Assembly: GCA_945906105.1 (NCBI GenBank)
Contig: CAMDQO010000006.1
Span: 62,001-126,000, forward strand
Reading direction: 5' to 3'
Source of the DNA: Novosphingobium sp. Chol11
GTDB lineage: Bacteria > Pseudomonadota > Alphaproteobacteria > Sphingomonadales > Sphingomonadaceae
DNA: 64,000 nucleotides
Shown here: one piece after another, positions 15,567 to 23,891 of the stretch
Numbering within the stretch: position 1 is the first letter of the stretch
How the letters are laid out: each line of letters starts with the position of its first letter
The notes under the pieces: model-generated
Seen by the model: only the letters and a program-made list of their open reading frames with translations
What the model was told of the DNA's origin: nothing
Database searches by the model: none
Made by a program: the position numbers and the translations under genes

Positions 15567-18500
15567 AGGTTGCCGCGAGACAGGCCGATCCGAACGATTT
15601 CCACAACCCGGTCAGCCATGACCTTTGCATGGTCCAGGCCGATATGACCGAACAGCAGCGGCAGCAGCGCCTTGCGGATGGCAGCTTCGATGTTGTGCGG
15701 ATTGAGCGAGTTCTCCGCAATGGCGTCGGTGACGATCCGATCGATCTTCAGCGCCAAGTCCTCATACTGCGATGTTGCCTCACCACCCCCATCAATATCG
15801 CCGACCACTAAGCGGAATAGGCCGAAATATGCGGCAGCATGCTTGTTCGAAGCAATCCGCTCCGGCAGACCTGATACAGAGCGGCTGGCCACCTGCTCTT
15901 CGAGATCCTTGAACAGAACATACTGTTTGCCGGGATTGTCGAACATGGCCTGGGCTTCTTCGATGGCCCGCCGCAGCAGCTCCGAGAAATACCGTTCGGC
16001 ATAGGGGTCGTCGGCCAGTTCCTGTTCGATTGTTTTGCGCAGGCGGCTCTTGATGATGTCGGTCTCGTTCCGCGTCTTCTCTTCCGACCAGGTATCCGGG
16101 TCAGGTTCCTGTCCAAGGTCGTTCACGATGACGATGCCGTCGCCCTCGACGATATCTTCACCCACGACGTAACGATCAACGAGCTTGCGGATTTGCTGTT
16201 CATACGCGCTGAAGTCGACCGTCTCCTGTGCATCTTGCCGCGCCATCAGTCGCAGGCTGGTGAAGAACTTCAGGTCCCGCTTGTAGGTTGCGATCTGCTC
16301 TTCGCTGACTGATCCATCTTCGAAGAACGACCGGGACGCCAAGGCGACGCGCAAGCACATGCCGTAAGCAGTCAACGCCTCGTAGAAATCTTCCCTGATC
16401 TTCTGCCGGTTATCGAAGGGGATGCCATCATCCCTGGCTTCGAGCTGGGGGACCAGGAGCTGTCGGTACTGCTCGATATCCGCCCGGTTCTTCACGCCCG
16501 AGAAGATCGCCCAGAGTGCATCGTGCAGGCCTGGAAGGCGCTTATATTCGGTGCTGACGCTGCTGTAGAGCTGGTCGATATCGTCTATGTCGAACCCGCC
16601 CTGGGTCCGCTCAGCCAAGTCCTGATATTCGGCAAGAGCCGTGTCGAGTTCGCGCAGGATACCGCGATAATCGATCAGGAAGCCGTACTTCTTATCCTCG
16701 TGCAGCCGGTTAACTCGGGCAATGGCCTGAATCAGGTTGTGGGCCTTGAGCGGCTTGTCGATGTAGAGGACTGCATTGCGCGGCTCATCGAAGCCGGTGA
16801 GCAACTTGTCGACCACGATCAGAATGTCAGGACGGCCCTCGGTGGCGAAGTCTTCAATGGTTTGCCGTTCGTACTCTTCGCCATCGATCTTGACGTTGTC
16901 CTTCCACCACTGCTGCACTTCCGGCATCTCTGATTCATCAACATCCTCGTGCCCCTCGCGCGTATCGGGCGAGGAAATGATCACCGCGCTGGTCACCAGG
17001 CCCGTGGCGTCGAGCGCCTTTTTGTACCGGATGGCCGACAGCTTGCTGTCCGTTGCCAGTTGCCCCTTCAAACCCAGATCGAGATCCTTGAAGTTCTCCT
17101 TGAAGTGGACGGCGATATCCCAGGCAATCAGGTCGATCCGATTGGCCGAGCCATAGACCGGACCTTTCTTTCCGTACTTGTCCTTCAGATCGCTCTTCTG
17201 CTTGTCCGACAAGCCAACAGTGATCTTCTCGAACCACTTGTCGATAGCCGCCTCATTGATGTCGAGGACGGGCCTGCGCTCTTCATAAAGCAGCGGCGTG
17301 ACGGTGCCGTCAGCCACAGCATCCTTCATCGTGTAGGCATGAACGATCCGGCCAAACTTATTGGCGGTCTTGTCATCCTTAAGCAGCGGTGTGCCGGTGA
17401 AGGCGACGTAGGACGCATTTGGCAGTGCCTTGCGCATCCGCTCATGGTTTTCACCACCCTGGCTGCGATGCCCTTCATCGACCAGCACGATCAGGTTGGG
17501 TGAAGGGTTCTGGCATTCGGGCAGCTTCGCCGCGCTGGCGAACTTGTTGATGATCGTGAAGATGATCCGCTCAGTGCCCTTGCCGATCCGGCGGGCCAGA
17601 TCGCGACCTGAGCGAACTTTTGCCCTGGCACCTTCTTTATCGGCCACTTCCGAACCGAAAGCGCCGCCCGAGAGGAAGTTGCCGGCAAGCTGCTTTTCGA
17701 GATCGCGCCGGTCAGTAACGACGATCAAGCGGCAATCGCGCAAGGCATCATCGATCAGCAGAGCCTTGCACAGCATGACCATGGTGAAGCTCTTGCCTGA
17801 ACCTGTGGTGTGCCAGATCACCCCGCCTTCGCGCCCGCCATCGGGCCGAATGGTGGCAATCTGACGCAACAGTGAGCGAATACCGAAGAACTGCTGATGC
17901 CGCGCGACGATCTTGCCGACCTTACGGTCGAACAGAACGAAAGAGCGGATCACTTCCAGAAGGCGCTCAGGGGACGCCAGGCTAACCAGAAGCCGGTCTT
18001 GACCTGTCACAGCCTGCTCATCGCCCCACAGGTGATCGAAATGCGCTCGCACCTCAGCCACCCGGTCCTTCATCAGCGCCGCACGCGGATCGGTTGCCAG
18101 AGCCTTGTTCTTCAGGGCGACGAAGCGATCCTCGCCGAACTCCTCCTCGCGCCATTGCGCCCAGAACTTGGCAGGGGTCTTGGTGGTGCCATAGCGCCCG
18201 TCGGTCATGCCGATGGACATCATCAGCTGGGCATAGGCGAACAGCTGCGGAATCTCGTCAACCTTCTGGTTGCGGATGGTCTGGCTGATCCCTTCCTCGA
18301 TCATCGACTTGTTGGGATTGCCGCTGTCAGGCCGCTTGGCCTCGATCACCAGCAGCGGGATGCCGTTGACGAAGCCGACGATGTCAGGACGCCGGGTATG
18401 CGTACCATCGACCGCGAGCAGCTCGTACTCTTCGGTCACGATGAAACTGTTGGCGAGCGGCTGGTGCCAGTTGATGATCGGCACGGTCACGCTGATCTTC

Positions 18501-18841
18501 TTGCCATCGACGAATTCGGTGACCGCAATGCCCAGGGTGAGCACGTTGTACAGCCGCTCGTTGGCGGTCATCAGGCCTTCATTGAGCGCAGGCGATGCCA
18601 GTTCGCGGACGATCTGATCGATGGCATTGGGGGAAAGCGGATATTCCTTGCCCCGGTAAGTGAATTTCCGGCGGCGCAGTTCGTCGATCAGGACAGGGAC
18701 GAGCAGGACATCTTGATTGCCCCCACGCATGGCCATGCATTCTGCGGGTGGCAGATATGACCAGTCGAGTGCGACCAGCGTTGCCAGTGCCGGGATATGG
18801 GCGCTGAACAGTTCGGCGGTGTTGGGAGTGTACCCGGTCAT
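15563..18841 (-). CDS. hsdR: Type I restriction enzyme, R subunit
   Basis: The 1092-aa motor-nuclease subunit cuts DNA after ATP-driven translocation. The N-terminal nuclease core has RRPDIVGFVNGIPLLVIEAK (Asp about 153, E-x-K about 167-169). The helicase part has Walker A TTGSGKS (about 345-352), a DEGHRSQ box, SYVAFTGTPL and NLIQAIARVNRL, and an extended C-terminal helical region contacts M and S. I chose MTGYTPNT as start because GGAG sits 8 bases upstream and family members begin shortly before LFSAHIPAL. It follows the DUF3800 pair after a 237-bp gap that may hold its own promoter. Confidence 0.95.
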   Translation of the reverse strand: MTGYTPNTAELFSAHIPALATLVALDWSYLPPAECMAMRGGNQDVLLVPVLIDELRRRKFTYRGKEYPLSPNAIDQIVRELASPALNEGLMTANERLYNVLTLGIAVTEFVDGKKISVTVPIINWHQPLANSFIVTEEYELLAVDGTHTRRPDIVGFVNGIPLLVIEAKRPDSGNPNKSMIEEGISQTIRNQKVDEIPQLFAYAQLMMSIGMTDGRYGTTKTPAKFWAQWREEEFGEDRFVALKNKALATDPRAALMKDRVAEVRAHFDHLWGDEQAVTGQDRLLVSLASPERLLEVIRSFVLFDRKVGKIVARHQQFFGIRSLLRQIATIRPDGGREGGVIWHTTGSGKSFTMVMLCKALLIDDALRDCRLIVVTDRRDLEKQLAGNFLSGGAFGSEVADKEGARAKVRSGRDLARRIGKGTERIIFTIINKFASAAKLPECQNPSPNLIVLVDEGHRSQGGENHERMRKALPNASYVAFTGTPLLKDDKTANKFGRIVHAYTMKDAVADGTVTPLLYEERRPVLDINEAAIDKWFEKITVGLSDKQKSDLKDKYGKKGPVYGSANRIDLIAWDIAVHFKENFKDLDLGLKGQLATDSKLSAIRYKKALDATGLVTSAVIISSPDTREGHEDVDESEMPEVQQWWKDNVKIDGEEYERQTIEDFATEGRPDILIVVDKLLTGFDEPRNAVLYIDKPLKAHNLIQAIARVNRLHEDKKYGFLIDYRGILRELDTALAEYQDLAERTQGGFDIDDIDQLYSSVSTEYKRLPGLHDALWAIFSGVKNRADIEQYRQLLVPQLEARDDGIPFDNRQKIREDFYEALTAYGMCLRVALASRSFFEDGSVSEEQIATYKRDLKFFTSLRLMARQDAQETVDFSAYEQQIRKLVDRYVVGEDIVEGDGIVIVNDLGQEPDPDTWSEEKTRNETDIIKSRLRKTIEQELADDPYAERYFSELLRRAIEEAQAMFDNPGKQYVLFKDLEEQVASRSVSGLPERIASNKHAAAYFGLFRLVVGDIDGGGEATSQYEDLALKIDRIVTDAIAENSLNPHNIEAAIRKALLPLLFGHIGLDHAKVMADRVVEIVRIGLSRGNL

Positions 18842-18949
18842 GCGCGGAGCTCCGCGTTCCAGGCAAAAAAAGTCCCCCCTGGTGCGCATGCCGAAGCAGT
18901 GGCGTGGGGGGCTCTGTTGCCCGCGCCTCTAGCTTCGCACCGTCCAAAA

Positions 18950-18983
18950 GTCAACTTCTTGTTGACATGTTGGAGATACAACA
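18950..18983. promoter_or_regulatory. Two adjacent inverted repeats upstream of hsdR
   Basis: GTCAAC-TTCTT-GTTGAC (18950-18966) is followed by TGTTG-GAGATA-CAACA (18968-18983) in the 237-bp gap ahead of hsdR. The first has the same 6-bp arm and 5-bp spacer plan as the two GTCAAG palindromes inside the 78-aa gene of the same operon. Read on the minus strand, the TTGACT within it could be a -35 element for hsdR. A further short palindrome (CGCTGG/CCAGCG) lies near 19040. Confidence 0.45.
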
Positions 18984-19078
18984 CCAGATACGACGCGAGT
19001 TCACTGCCTATCGGCTTTGAACCTATCGAGGCCTTGGACGCTGGGCCAGCGTAGCGAACCAACGTCCACTTTTCCCTT

Positions 19079-19528
19079 TTATAGTGCATTTTCACAGTCC
19101 TGACGGTTCCAGGCAGGTGACTGCCGAATGCGACCGATGCTGTTGTCGGCCTGATAGCAGGTCACGAATTTGCCCTTGAGTTGTCCGTCCTTGCGCTTGC
19201 TCATTTCCAGGATCACGACAAAATCCTCATGTACCACCTCCACTCGGCGGTGCGGTTCATAGGATTTCTTCTTCTTGTTCCATCCCTGGAAACGATCAGC
19301 CGTCGCATCCTGCAACGTCAGCTGAATCCAATCCATGCGCTGCGCACGAACTTGTGAAAAGGTGTCATCAGGGTAGACCACACTCTCGAAGAACGCGTGG
19401 TAGAACCTGGGACGGTCAAAATAGACCGGAATGCCATCATGGGTAAGGACCGGCCCAGCACAGCACGTTGCGATATAATGCGCGTGGTACGCCGCTTGGT
19501 CGGCCAGATTCAGCAGTGGCGGCGGCAT
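19079..19528 (-). CDS. Hypothetical protein, 149 aa, coupled to DUF3800
   Basis: The ATG overlaps the DUF3800 stop (TAATG), fixing the start at MPPPLLNL. The protein has GIPVYFDRPRFYHAFFES, then RAQRMDWIQLTLQDATADRF, a basic KKKKSYEPHRRVEV hairpin and FVTCYQADNSIGRIRQSPAW. The late R-V-V/F-V-T-x-Y and terminal R-x-S-P-x-W pattern recalls small BECR/EndoU-type nuclease folds, but this is a guess from shape. I do not recognise a named family. It is last before the hsdR gap. Confidence 0.65.
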   Translation of the reverse strand: MPPPLLNLADQAAYHAHYIATCCAGPVLTHDGIPVYFDRPRFYHAFFESVVYPDDTFSQVRAQRMDWIQLTLQDATADRFQGWNKKKKSYEPHRRVEVVHEDFVVILEMSKRKDGQLKGKFVTCYQADNSIGRIRQSPAWNRQDCENAL

Positions 19529-20229
19529 TACCAGCCCCCCTGCAAATTGATCTTGAAAACGTTGAACTTCTCTTCGCTCTTCCACGTAGGCCCGAGCTTC
19601 CGGCCAAGACGGGCCTCGATCCGCTCGACGATTGCCAGCTTCGCCGGGGAGACCGGACCATCGCCGTTCAAACGGCTGCTGGCCGCGCCGAGCAGGATGT
19701 CGCACAGCTGCATGAGTACGAGTTGCCCCGATGGCAGCGGCTGGACATCCACGATTTCAGCCGAGAGGTTGGCGTTGGTCAGCACCCGCTTCAATTCAGC
19801 CAGGCGGGTGGGCGAACGATTGGTTTTCAGATCGCAGTAGAAGACGTACTCGTTGAAATCGAGAATCCAGTGATGCAGCAGCTGGTAGTAGAACTTGTAA
19901 AAGCCCAACTCCCCGTCGTTATCGTGAAAGGCTTCCATGTTGATCTTGGCATGGTCGACCGCGATACAGCGGAAGCGCAGATCCGATCCGTAGCCAAAGA
20001 AAAGATCGATGATCTCTTCGTAGAAGCCGAGCCGCGAGGGCGAAATCTTCTGCCATTTCATCTCGCCATGGACATTGTGACGCGCACGCAGTGCCGCGAT
20101 CTTGCCCTTGGCTTCGTCACGAAGGCTGGCAGGTAGCCACAGCGCTCCGATCATCAGATACTGGCCGCGCGGCTTTTCCGACGTGAACAGGTCGGGCAGT
20201 GCCTCGTCGCAATAGACTTCGAACTTCAT
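19528..20229 (-). CDS. DUF3800 domain protein (RNase H-like fold family)
   Basis: The 233-aa protein matches DUF3800. It has an N-terminal acidic strand YCDEALPDLF, then GQYLMIGALWLP, the HGEMKWQKIS segment, DHAKINMEAF, VFYCDLKTNRSP and a C-terminal LMQLCDILLGAAS with another Asp. These conserved acids fit a metal-dependent RNase H-like fold, and the family occurs in phage and defence contexts. It overlaps hsdS (ATGA) and the 149-aa gene (TAATG), so it is translated as part of the restriction operon, which is not a standard type I component. Confidence 0.82.
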   Translation of the reverse strand: MKFEVYCDEALPDLFTSEKPRGQYLMIGALWLPASLRDEAKGKIAALRARHNVHGEMKWQKISPSRLGFYEEIIDLFFGYGSDLRFRCIAVDHAKINMEAFHDNDGELGFYKFYYQLLHHWILDFNEYVFYCDLKTNRSPTRLAELKRVLTNANLSAEIVDVQPLPSGQLVLMQLCDILLGAASSRLNGDGPVSPAKLAIVERIEARLGRKLGPTWKSEEKFNVFKINLQGGW

Positions 20230-21401
20230 GCGACCGCCCCTTCAGCTACCTTCACCCGTCGCTTGCCGGTGAGAAGCTGCTGCATCAGGGCAGACTTTTC
20301 TTGGCGCAGACAGGAAAGCTGATTTTCGAGACCTTGGATTGCATCGCTTTGAACGTCGGCACATTTGCCGATCGCTTCCTGTTCATCGCGCGGCGGCACC
20401 AACAATTCGAAGCCTGACAGCGCCTTCTTCTGAATGTTCGGCAGACCGGACCCGACGCGCAGCGTCATGATTTCAGCTTCCCGATGCTTCAAAGCTGCGA
20501 ACAGAAATGACCTGTCAACGGTAAGGTCTTTCAGCGCATAACAGTGGCCACCACACCAGAATGGCTGGTGGATAATGCTGACAAAGCCGCAGGAATTACC
20601 ACCCTCTGAAATGGTAATGCACCCACTTGGAGTGTTCGCCCTGTCAGTGTAGCCCGATGCGGAAATCCCACCATTGATCACGGGGATCGTCCCGGCTTCG
20701 ATCATTGCCAACCGGCCCAGCTGTTCGCCTTTGGAAATCTGGCAGAAGCTTTCGAGCCTTTGTGTCGTCCATGCGCCCGAAAACCCGGGCAGCCGCTTCG
20801 TGCCGGTCAAGAGGGATTGCATCAGCGCCTGCTTTTGGGTGCGGGCGTTGGTGATCAGCGCCGCCACTGTCTCGATGGCGTAGTCCCAGGTGGACAGCAT
20901 TTCGGCAATCCGCCGCTGCTCATGCATTGGCGGCAGCTTGATTGGATAATCACGCAAGTCCGCTGGACTGATATGCGGCACTGCCGTTTCAGTTTGAACG
21001 GCCTGCACATGCTGATCAAACTGATGCCCAGAGAAGAACTGCTTCATCAAGCCTTGATGCAGTGTGTCCTTGGCCCTGAGGCGGGCCACGCGCTGCACTA
21101 GCAAGCACGGCAGGTCAGCCTGCGCAACTTCTGCAATCTTCACTCCCGACGGAAGCCAAGTTCGGTCCATTGCTACGACGAAGTCACCCGCCCGAAGCTG
21201 ATACCGCGATACCTCGTTTGCACGCTCCTTTGGAAACCGCTTTACGTCCCGCCAGCGCAACCTGTGCGGCGCGACATTGTCACCACGAAGCAGTTTAACG
21301 TCATCCTCGTTCGACGTGTAATCGGCGCTTTTGAACGCAAAGCCCGTCAGCACATCTGCATGCTGGCCGATAGTGGTCGCTGTCCAACCATCCGGCATCA
21401 T
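20226..21401 (-). CDS. hsdS: Type I restriction enzyme, specificity subunit S
   Basis: The 391-aa protein has two target recognition domains. The first runs from WTATTIGQHADVLTGFAFKS to about residue 170, followed by a conserved helix (LPPMHEQRRIAEMLSTWDYA). The second runs from WTTQRLESFCQISKGEQLG and ends with the second helix (PPRDEQEAIGKCADVQ). Each domain would read half of a split DNA site. The start overlaps the 78-aa ORF stop (ATGA), and the end overlaps the DUF3800 start (ATGA). The target sequence cannot be predicted by eye. Confidence 0.92.
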   Translation of the reverse strand: MMPDGWTATTIGQHADVLTGFAFKSADYTSNEDDVKLLRGDNVAPHRLRWRDVKRFPKERANEVSRYQLRAGDFVVAMDRTWLPSGVKIAEVAQADLPCLLVQRVARLRAKDTLHQGLMKQFFSGHQFDQHVQAVQTETAVPHISPADLRDYPIKLPPMHEQRRIAEMLSTWDYAIETVAALITNARTQKQALMQSLLTGTKRLPGFSGAWTTQRLESFCQISKGEQLGRLAMIEAGTIPVINGGISASGYTDRANTPSGCITISEGGNSCGFVSIIHQPFWCGGHCYALKDLTVDRSFLFAALKHREAEIMTLRVGSGLPNIQKKALSGFELLVPPRDEQEAIGKCADVQSDAIQGLENQLSCLRQEKSALMQQLLTGKRRVKVAEGAVA

Positions 21402-21634
21402 CCCTGATCCCCTTTGCTCTTGCGCGTGAACGTCGGCTTCACCCAACGAATGGCTTCGACCTTGGGTGCAGCCACATTCGCCGTGCGGGCAACTGTCAAG
21501 TTTTGCTTGACGGTTGGCAGGCTGCGAAGCGGCGCAGTCGTCAAGGCTTGCTTGACAACTGCCACCGGCGCCTTCCGCGCAACTTGTGAACAATCGTTAC
21601 AAGTTGGCACTACCATGTGCGAAGCGTCCGCCAT
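21398..21634 (-). CDS. 78-aa coupled ORF with internal DNA palindromes
   Basis: The ATG overlaps the hsdM stop (TGATG) and the stop overlaps the hsdS start (ATGA), so ribosomes finishing hsdM would pass through it. The peptide is basic and repetitive, with VVKQALTTA and TVKQNLTVA as two copies of one motif, and an N-terminal CNDC pair. At DNA level the motif copies are hyphenated palindromes, GTCAAG-N5-CTTGAC. No known family. It may be a real small protein, or an in-frame linker that carries the palindromes. Confidence 0.55.
   Translation of the reverse strand: MADASHMVVPTCNDCSQVARKAPVAVVKQALTTAPLRSLPTVKQNLTVARTANVAAPKVEAIRWVKPTFTRKSKGDQG
21495..21606. repeat. Three hyphenated palindromes inside the 78-aa ORF
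   Basis: GTCAAG-TTTTG-CTTGAC (21495-21511), GTCAAG-GCTTG-CTTGAC (21540-21556) and CAACTTGT-N11-ACAAGTTG (21580-21606) lie within 112 bp. The first two share arms and a 5-bp spacer and start 45 bp apart. They could be protein-binding sites, attenuating hairpins in the hsdM-hsdS mRNA, or a by-product of the repeated peptide motif. Confidence 0.7.
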
Positions 21635-23139
21635 CAGAAGCCAAGCTCCTTGAGATAGCCGTCCATCTTCACTTCCAGCGCAGCCAGCTCTTCCTTCAGC
21701 TTGAGCCGCTCGGTGCGCACGGCCACGAGATCGATTTCAGCCTCCTCCTCGAAGGTATCGACATAGCGCGGGATGTTGAGGTTCCACTCGTTGCCCGCAA
21801 TCTCTTCGGGCGTGGCAAGGTACGCGTACTTCGGCACGCTTTCCCCAGCGTGATGGGTCGCCAGGATCTTGTCCAGGTGCTCACGCGTCAGCTGGTTCTG
21901 GTTCTTCCCCGCCTTGAACTCGCGGCTGGCATCGATGAACAGCACGTCGCGGTCCACCTTGTTCTTGCGGAAGATCAGGATGGCCGCCGGGATACCAGTG
22001 CCGTAAAACAGCTTCTCCGGCAGGCCGATAACGGCATCGAGCAGGTTCTCTTCAATCAACTTGCGGCGGATCGCCTCTTCCGCACCGCCACGAAACAGCA
22101 CGCCATGCGGCACGACGACGGCCATGCGGCCCGTTTTCGGCTTCATGGTCTCGATCATGTGCAGGATAAAGGCATAGTCACCCTTGGTGCGCGGCGGCAG
22201 GCCGCGCCGGAAGCGACCGAACTTGTCCTGAGCCGCGTTCTCCTGCCCCCACTTGTCCAAGCTGAACGGCGGATTGGCCACGACCACATCGAAGTGCTTG
22301 AGCCGGTCCTCCCCATCGAGCAGCTTGGGGTTGCGCAGCGTATCGCCCCATTCGATGCGGTGGTTGTCTTCGCTGTGCAGGAACATGTTCATCTTGGCGA
22401 GCGCCCAGGTGCTGCCAATCGATTCCTGCCCGTAGAGGGCGTACTTCTTCGAACCGGTCTTGGTAGATACCCGGCGTCCGCACTTCATCAGCAGCGAGCC
22501 GGACCCGCAGGCCGGATCGCAAGCTTCCTCGCCCTCAGCCATGTCCATGATTTCGGCCATCAGCTCTGACACTTCGGGCGGGGTGTAGAATTCGCCAGCC
22601 TTGCGGCCCGCATCCGACGCGAAGTTCTTGATCAGGAATTCGTAGGCGTTCCCGATCACGTCAAGGTTGCCGATGCGCGACGGGCGCATGTTGAGCTCGG
22701 GCTTATTGAAGTCTTCCAGCAGGTGCCGCAGCAGATCGTTCTTCTGCGCTTCCTCGCCAAGGCGGTTCGAGTTGAAGCTGATGTCCTGGAACACGTCGCG
22801 CAGCTTGCCAGTGTTCGCATCTTCGATGGCATGCAACGCTTGGTCGATGCGCTCGCCGTTGCCCGGCTCATGGCGGCGGTTGAACAGCGCGCCGAAGCTC
22901 GCCCCCTCAGGCAGGACGAACCGTTCGTTCTTCATCATCTCAATGATCAACTCAGGCGCATCGCCATAATCGCGGGCATAGGCGTCATAATGATCCTGCC
23001 AGACATCGCTGATGTACTTGAGGAACAGCAGGGTCAGGACATAGTCCTTGTAGATGTCTGCCGCGACGGTGCCCCGGAAGGTGTCACAGGCGGACCAGAC
23101 GGCCTTGTTTACGTCGTCCTGTTTGATCTGGTCGGTCAT
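21634..23139 (-). CDS. hsdM: Type I DNA methyltransferase, M subunit (N6-adenine)
   Basis: The 501-aa protein has an N-terminal helical HsdM domain (about 10-150, including YKDYVLTLLFLKYISDVW). A methyltransferase core follows with AGEFYTPPEVSELM (about 181-194), the SAM motif DPACGSGSLL (208-217) and the catalytic ANPPFSLDKW (NPPF at 289-292). With S it modifies adenine at the recognition site and protects self DNA. It overlaps the half-S start/stop (ATGA) upstream and the 78-aa ORF downstream. Confidence 0.95.
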   Translation of the reverse strand: MTDQIKQDDVNKAVWSACDTFRGTVAADIYKDYVLTLLFLKYISDVWQDHYDAYARDYGDAPELIIEMMKNERFVLPEGASFGALFNRRHEPGNGERIDQALHAIEDANTGKLRDVFQDISFNSNRLGEEAQKNDLLRHLLEDFNKPELNMRPSRIGNLDVIGNAYEFLIKNFASDAGRKAGEFYTPPEVSELMAEIMDMAEGEEACDPACGSGSLLMKCGRRVSTKTGSKKYALYGQESIGSTWALAKMNMFLHSEDNHRIEWGDTLRNPKLLDGEDRLKHFDVVVANPPFSLDKWGQENAAQDKFGRFRRGLPPRTKGDYAFILHMIETMKPKTGRMAVVVPHGVLFRGGAEEAIRRKLIEENLLDAVIGLPEKLFYGTGIPAAILIFRKNKVDRDVLFIDASREFKAGKNQNQLTREHLDKILATHHAGESVPKYAYLATPEEIAGNEWNLNIPRYVDTFEEEAEIDLVAVRTERLKLKEELAALEVKMDGYLKELGF

Positions 23140-23744
23140 GCGGAGGGCCTTTCGGAATTCAGGATTTTGGTTGCGACAACCTCGATCAGTGACCGTTGGT
23201 TATCGATAAGGGCTTGCAAGGTTGCCACCTCACGATGGGCAGCACTTGCCAAGGCGACAGCAGCCGCCTGGGTGGACATCGGTGGGATCGTGATCGGTAC
23301 TGACTCCACTGCGGCGCGGGTAAGGTTCAGGATGTACGAACCGGTTGCCGACTGCTGAATGTGTTCCTGCGCAGCCTTCTGGTTGATCTGCCAAGCAAGG
23401 AACTCGGGCAAAAGAACCTTCGGCTGCCGGACGCGGATGACGAAGAAGTGAGGCGAGCAGACAGCCGGATATGGAATGTCGGTCAACGCCAGCGCGAAGT
23501 TGCGCCGACCGCGCGTGGTCAGGATCACATCACCAGGCGTCAGAAGATCGAGCTTGCGCTTGGTGGGAAGTTCGACTTTCGTAAGCTTGGCCCATTCGAC
23601 CCCGCGCGCATCGTCGACGTTGCGCATCTGGATGACCGCAATGCCGCCCTTGGCAAGGGCGTCGATGGCACCGCGAAACGGGAACCCGGCGGATATCGCC
23701 GCACATTCACCGAGACTCGTGCAAAGATTTGTAGTAACGTCCAT
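23136..23744 (-). CDS. Half-length type I specificity (S-like) protein
   Basis: The 202-aa protein has one target recognition domain (LGECAAISAGFPFRG, then GDVILTTRGRRNFALAL, FLAWQINQKAAQEHIQQSAT) and one conserved helix (PPMSTQAAAVALASAAHREVATLQAL), half of a normal HsdS. Half-S proteins can work as dimers reading a symmetric split site, which is known for truncated EcoR124I/DXXI-type subunits. It is the first gene of the operon and overlaps hsdM by four bases. The same operon also has a full two-domain S, so the M subunit may serve two specificities. Confidence 0.8.
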   Translation of the reverse strand: MDVTTNLCTSLGECAAISAGFPFRGAIDALAKGGIAVIQMRNVDDARGVEWAKLTKVELPTKRKLDLLTPGDVILTTRGRRNFALALTDIPYPAVCSPHFFVIRVRQPKVLLPEFLAWQINQKAAQEHIQQSATGSYILNLTRAAVESVPITIPPMSTQAAAVALASAAHREVATLQALIDNQRSLIEVVATKILNSERPSA

Positions 23745-23834
23745 GACGCAAATTAAGCATCAGCCGCCGTGAGAGTCAAGGGCATTTCATTGCAGTAAAC
23801 GTGTTAATGCAATTTCAACCCGGTCAATTGACGC

Positions 23835-23864
23835 AAAAAAGGGCGCGGTCCTGTGACCGCGCCC
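23835..23864 (-). terminator. Strong rho-independent terminator of the Rep-like gene
   Basis: On the minus strand GGGCGCGGTC-ACAG-GACCGCGCCC is a perfect 10-bp stem with a 4-nt loop followed by six T. It lies 27 bp past the stop of the Rep-like gene and upstream of the restriction operon, so it separates the two units. Its core matches the terminator at 14682-14707. Confidence 0.9.
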
Positions 23865-23891
23865 TGCTTTTCGTTCTCGCAACTATCTGAA

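Noticed and set aside
17897..18760. 287-aa plus-strand frame opposite hsdR
   Set aside because: Shadow of hsdR, whose motifs are on the minus strand.
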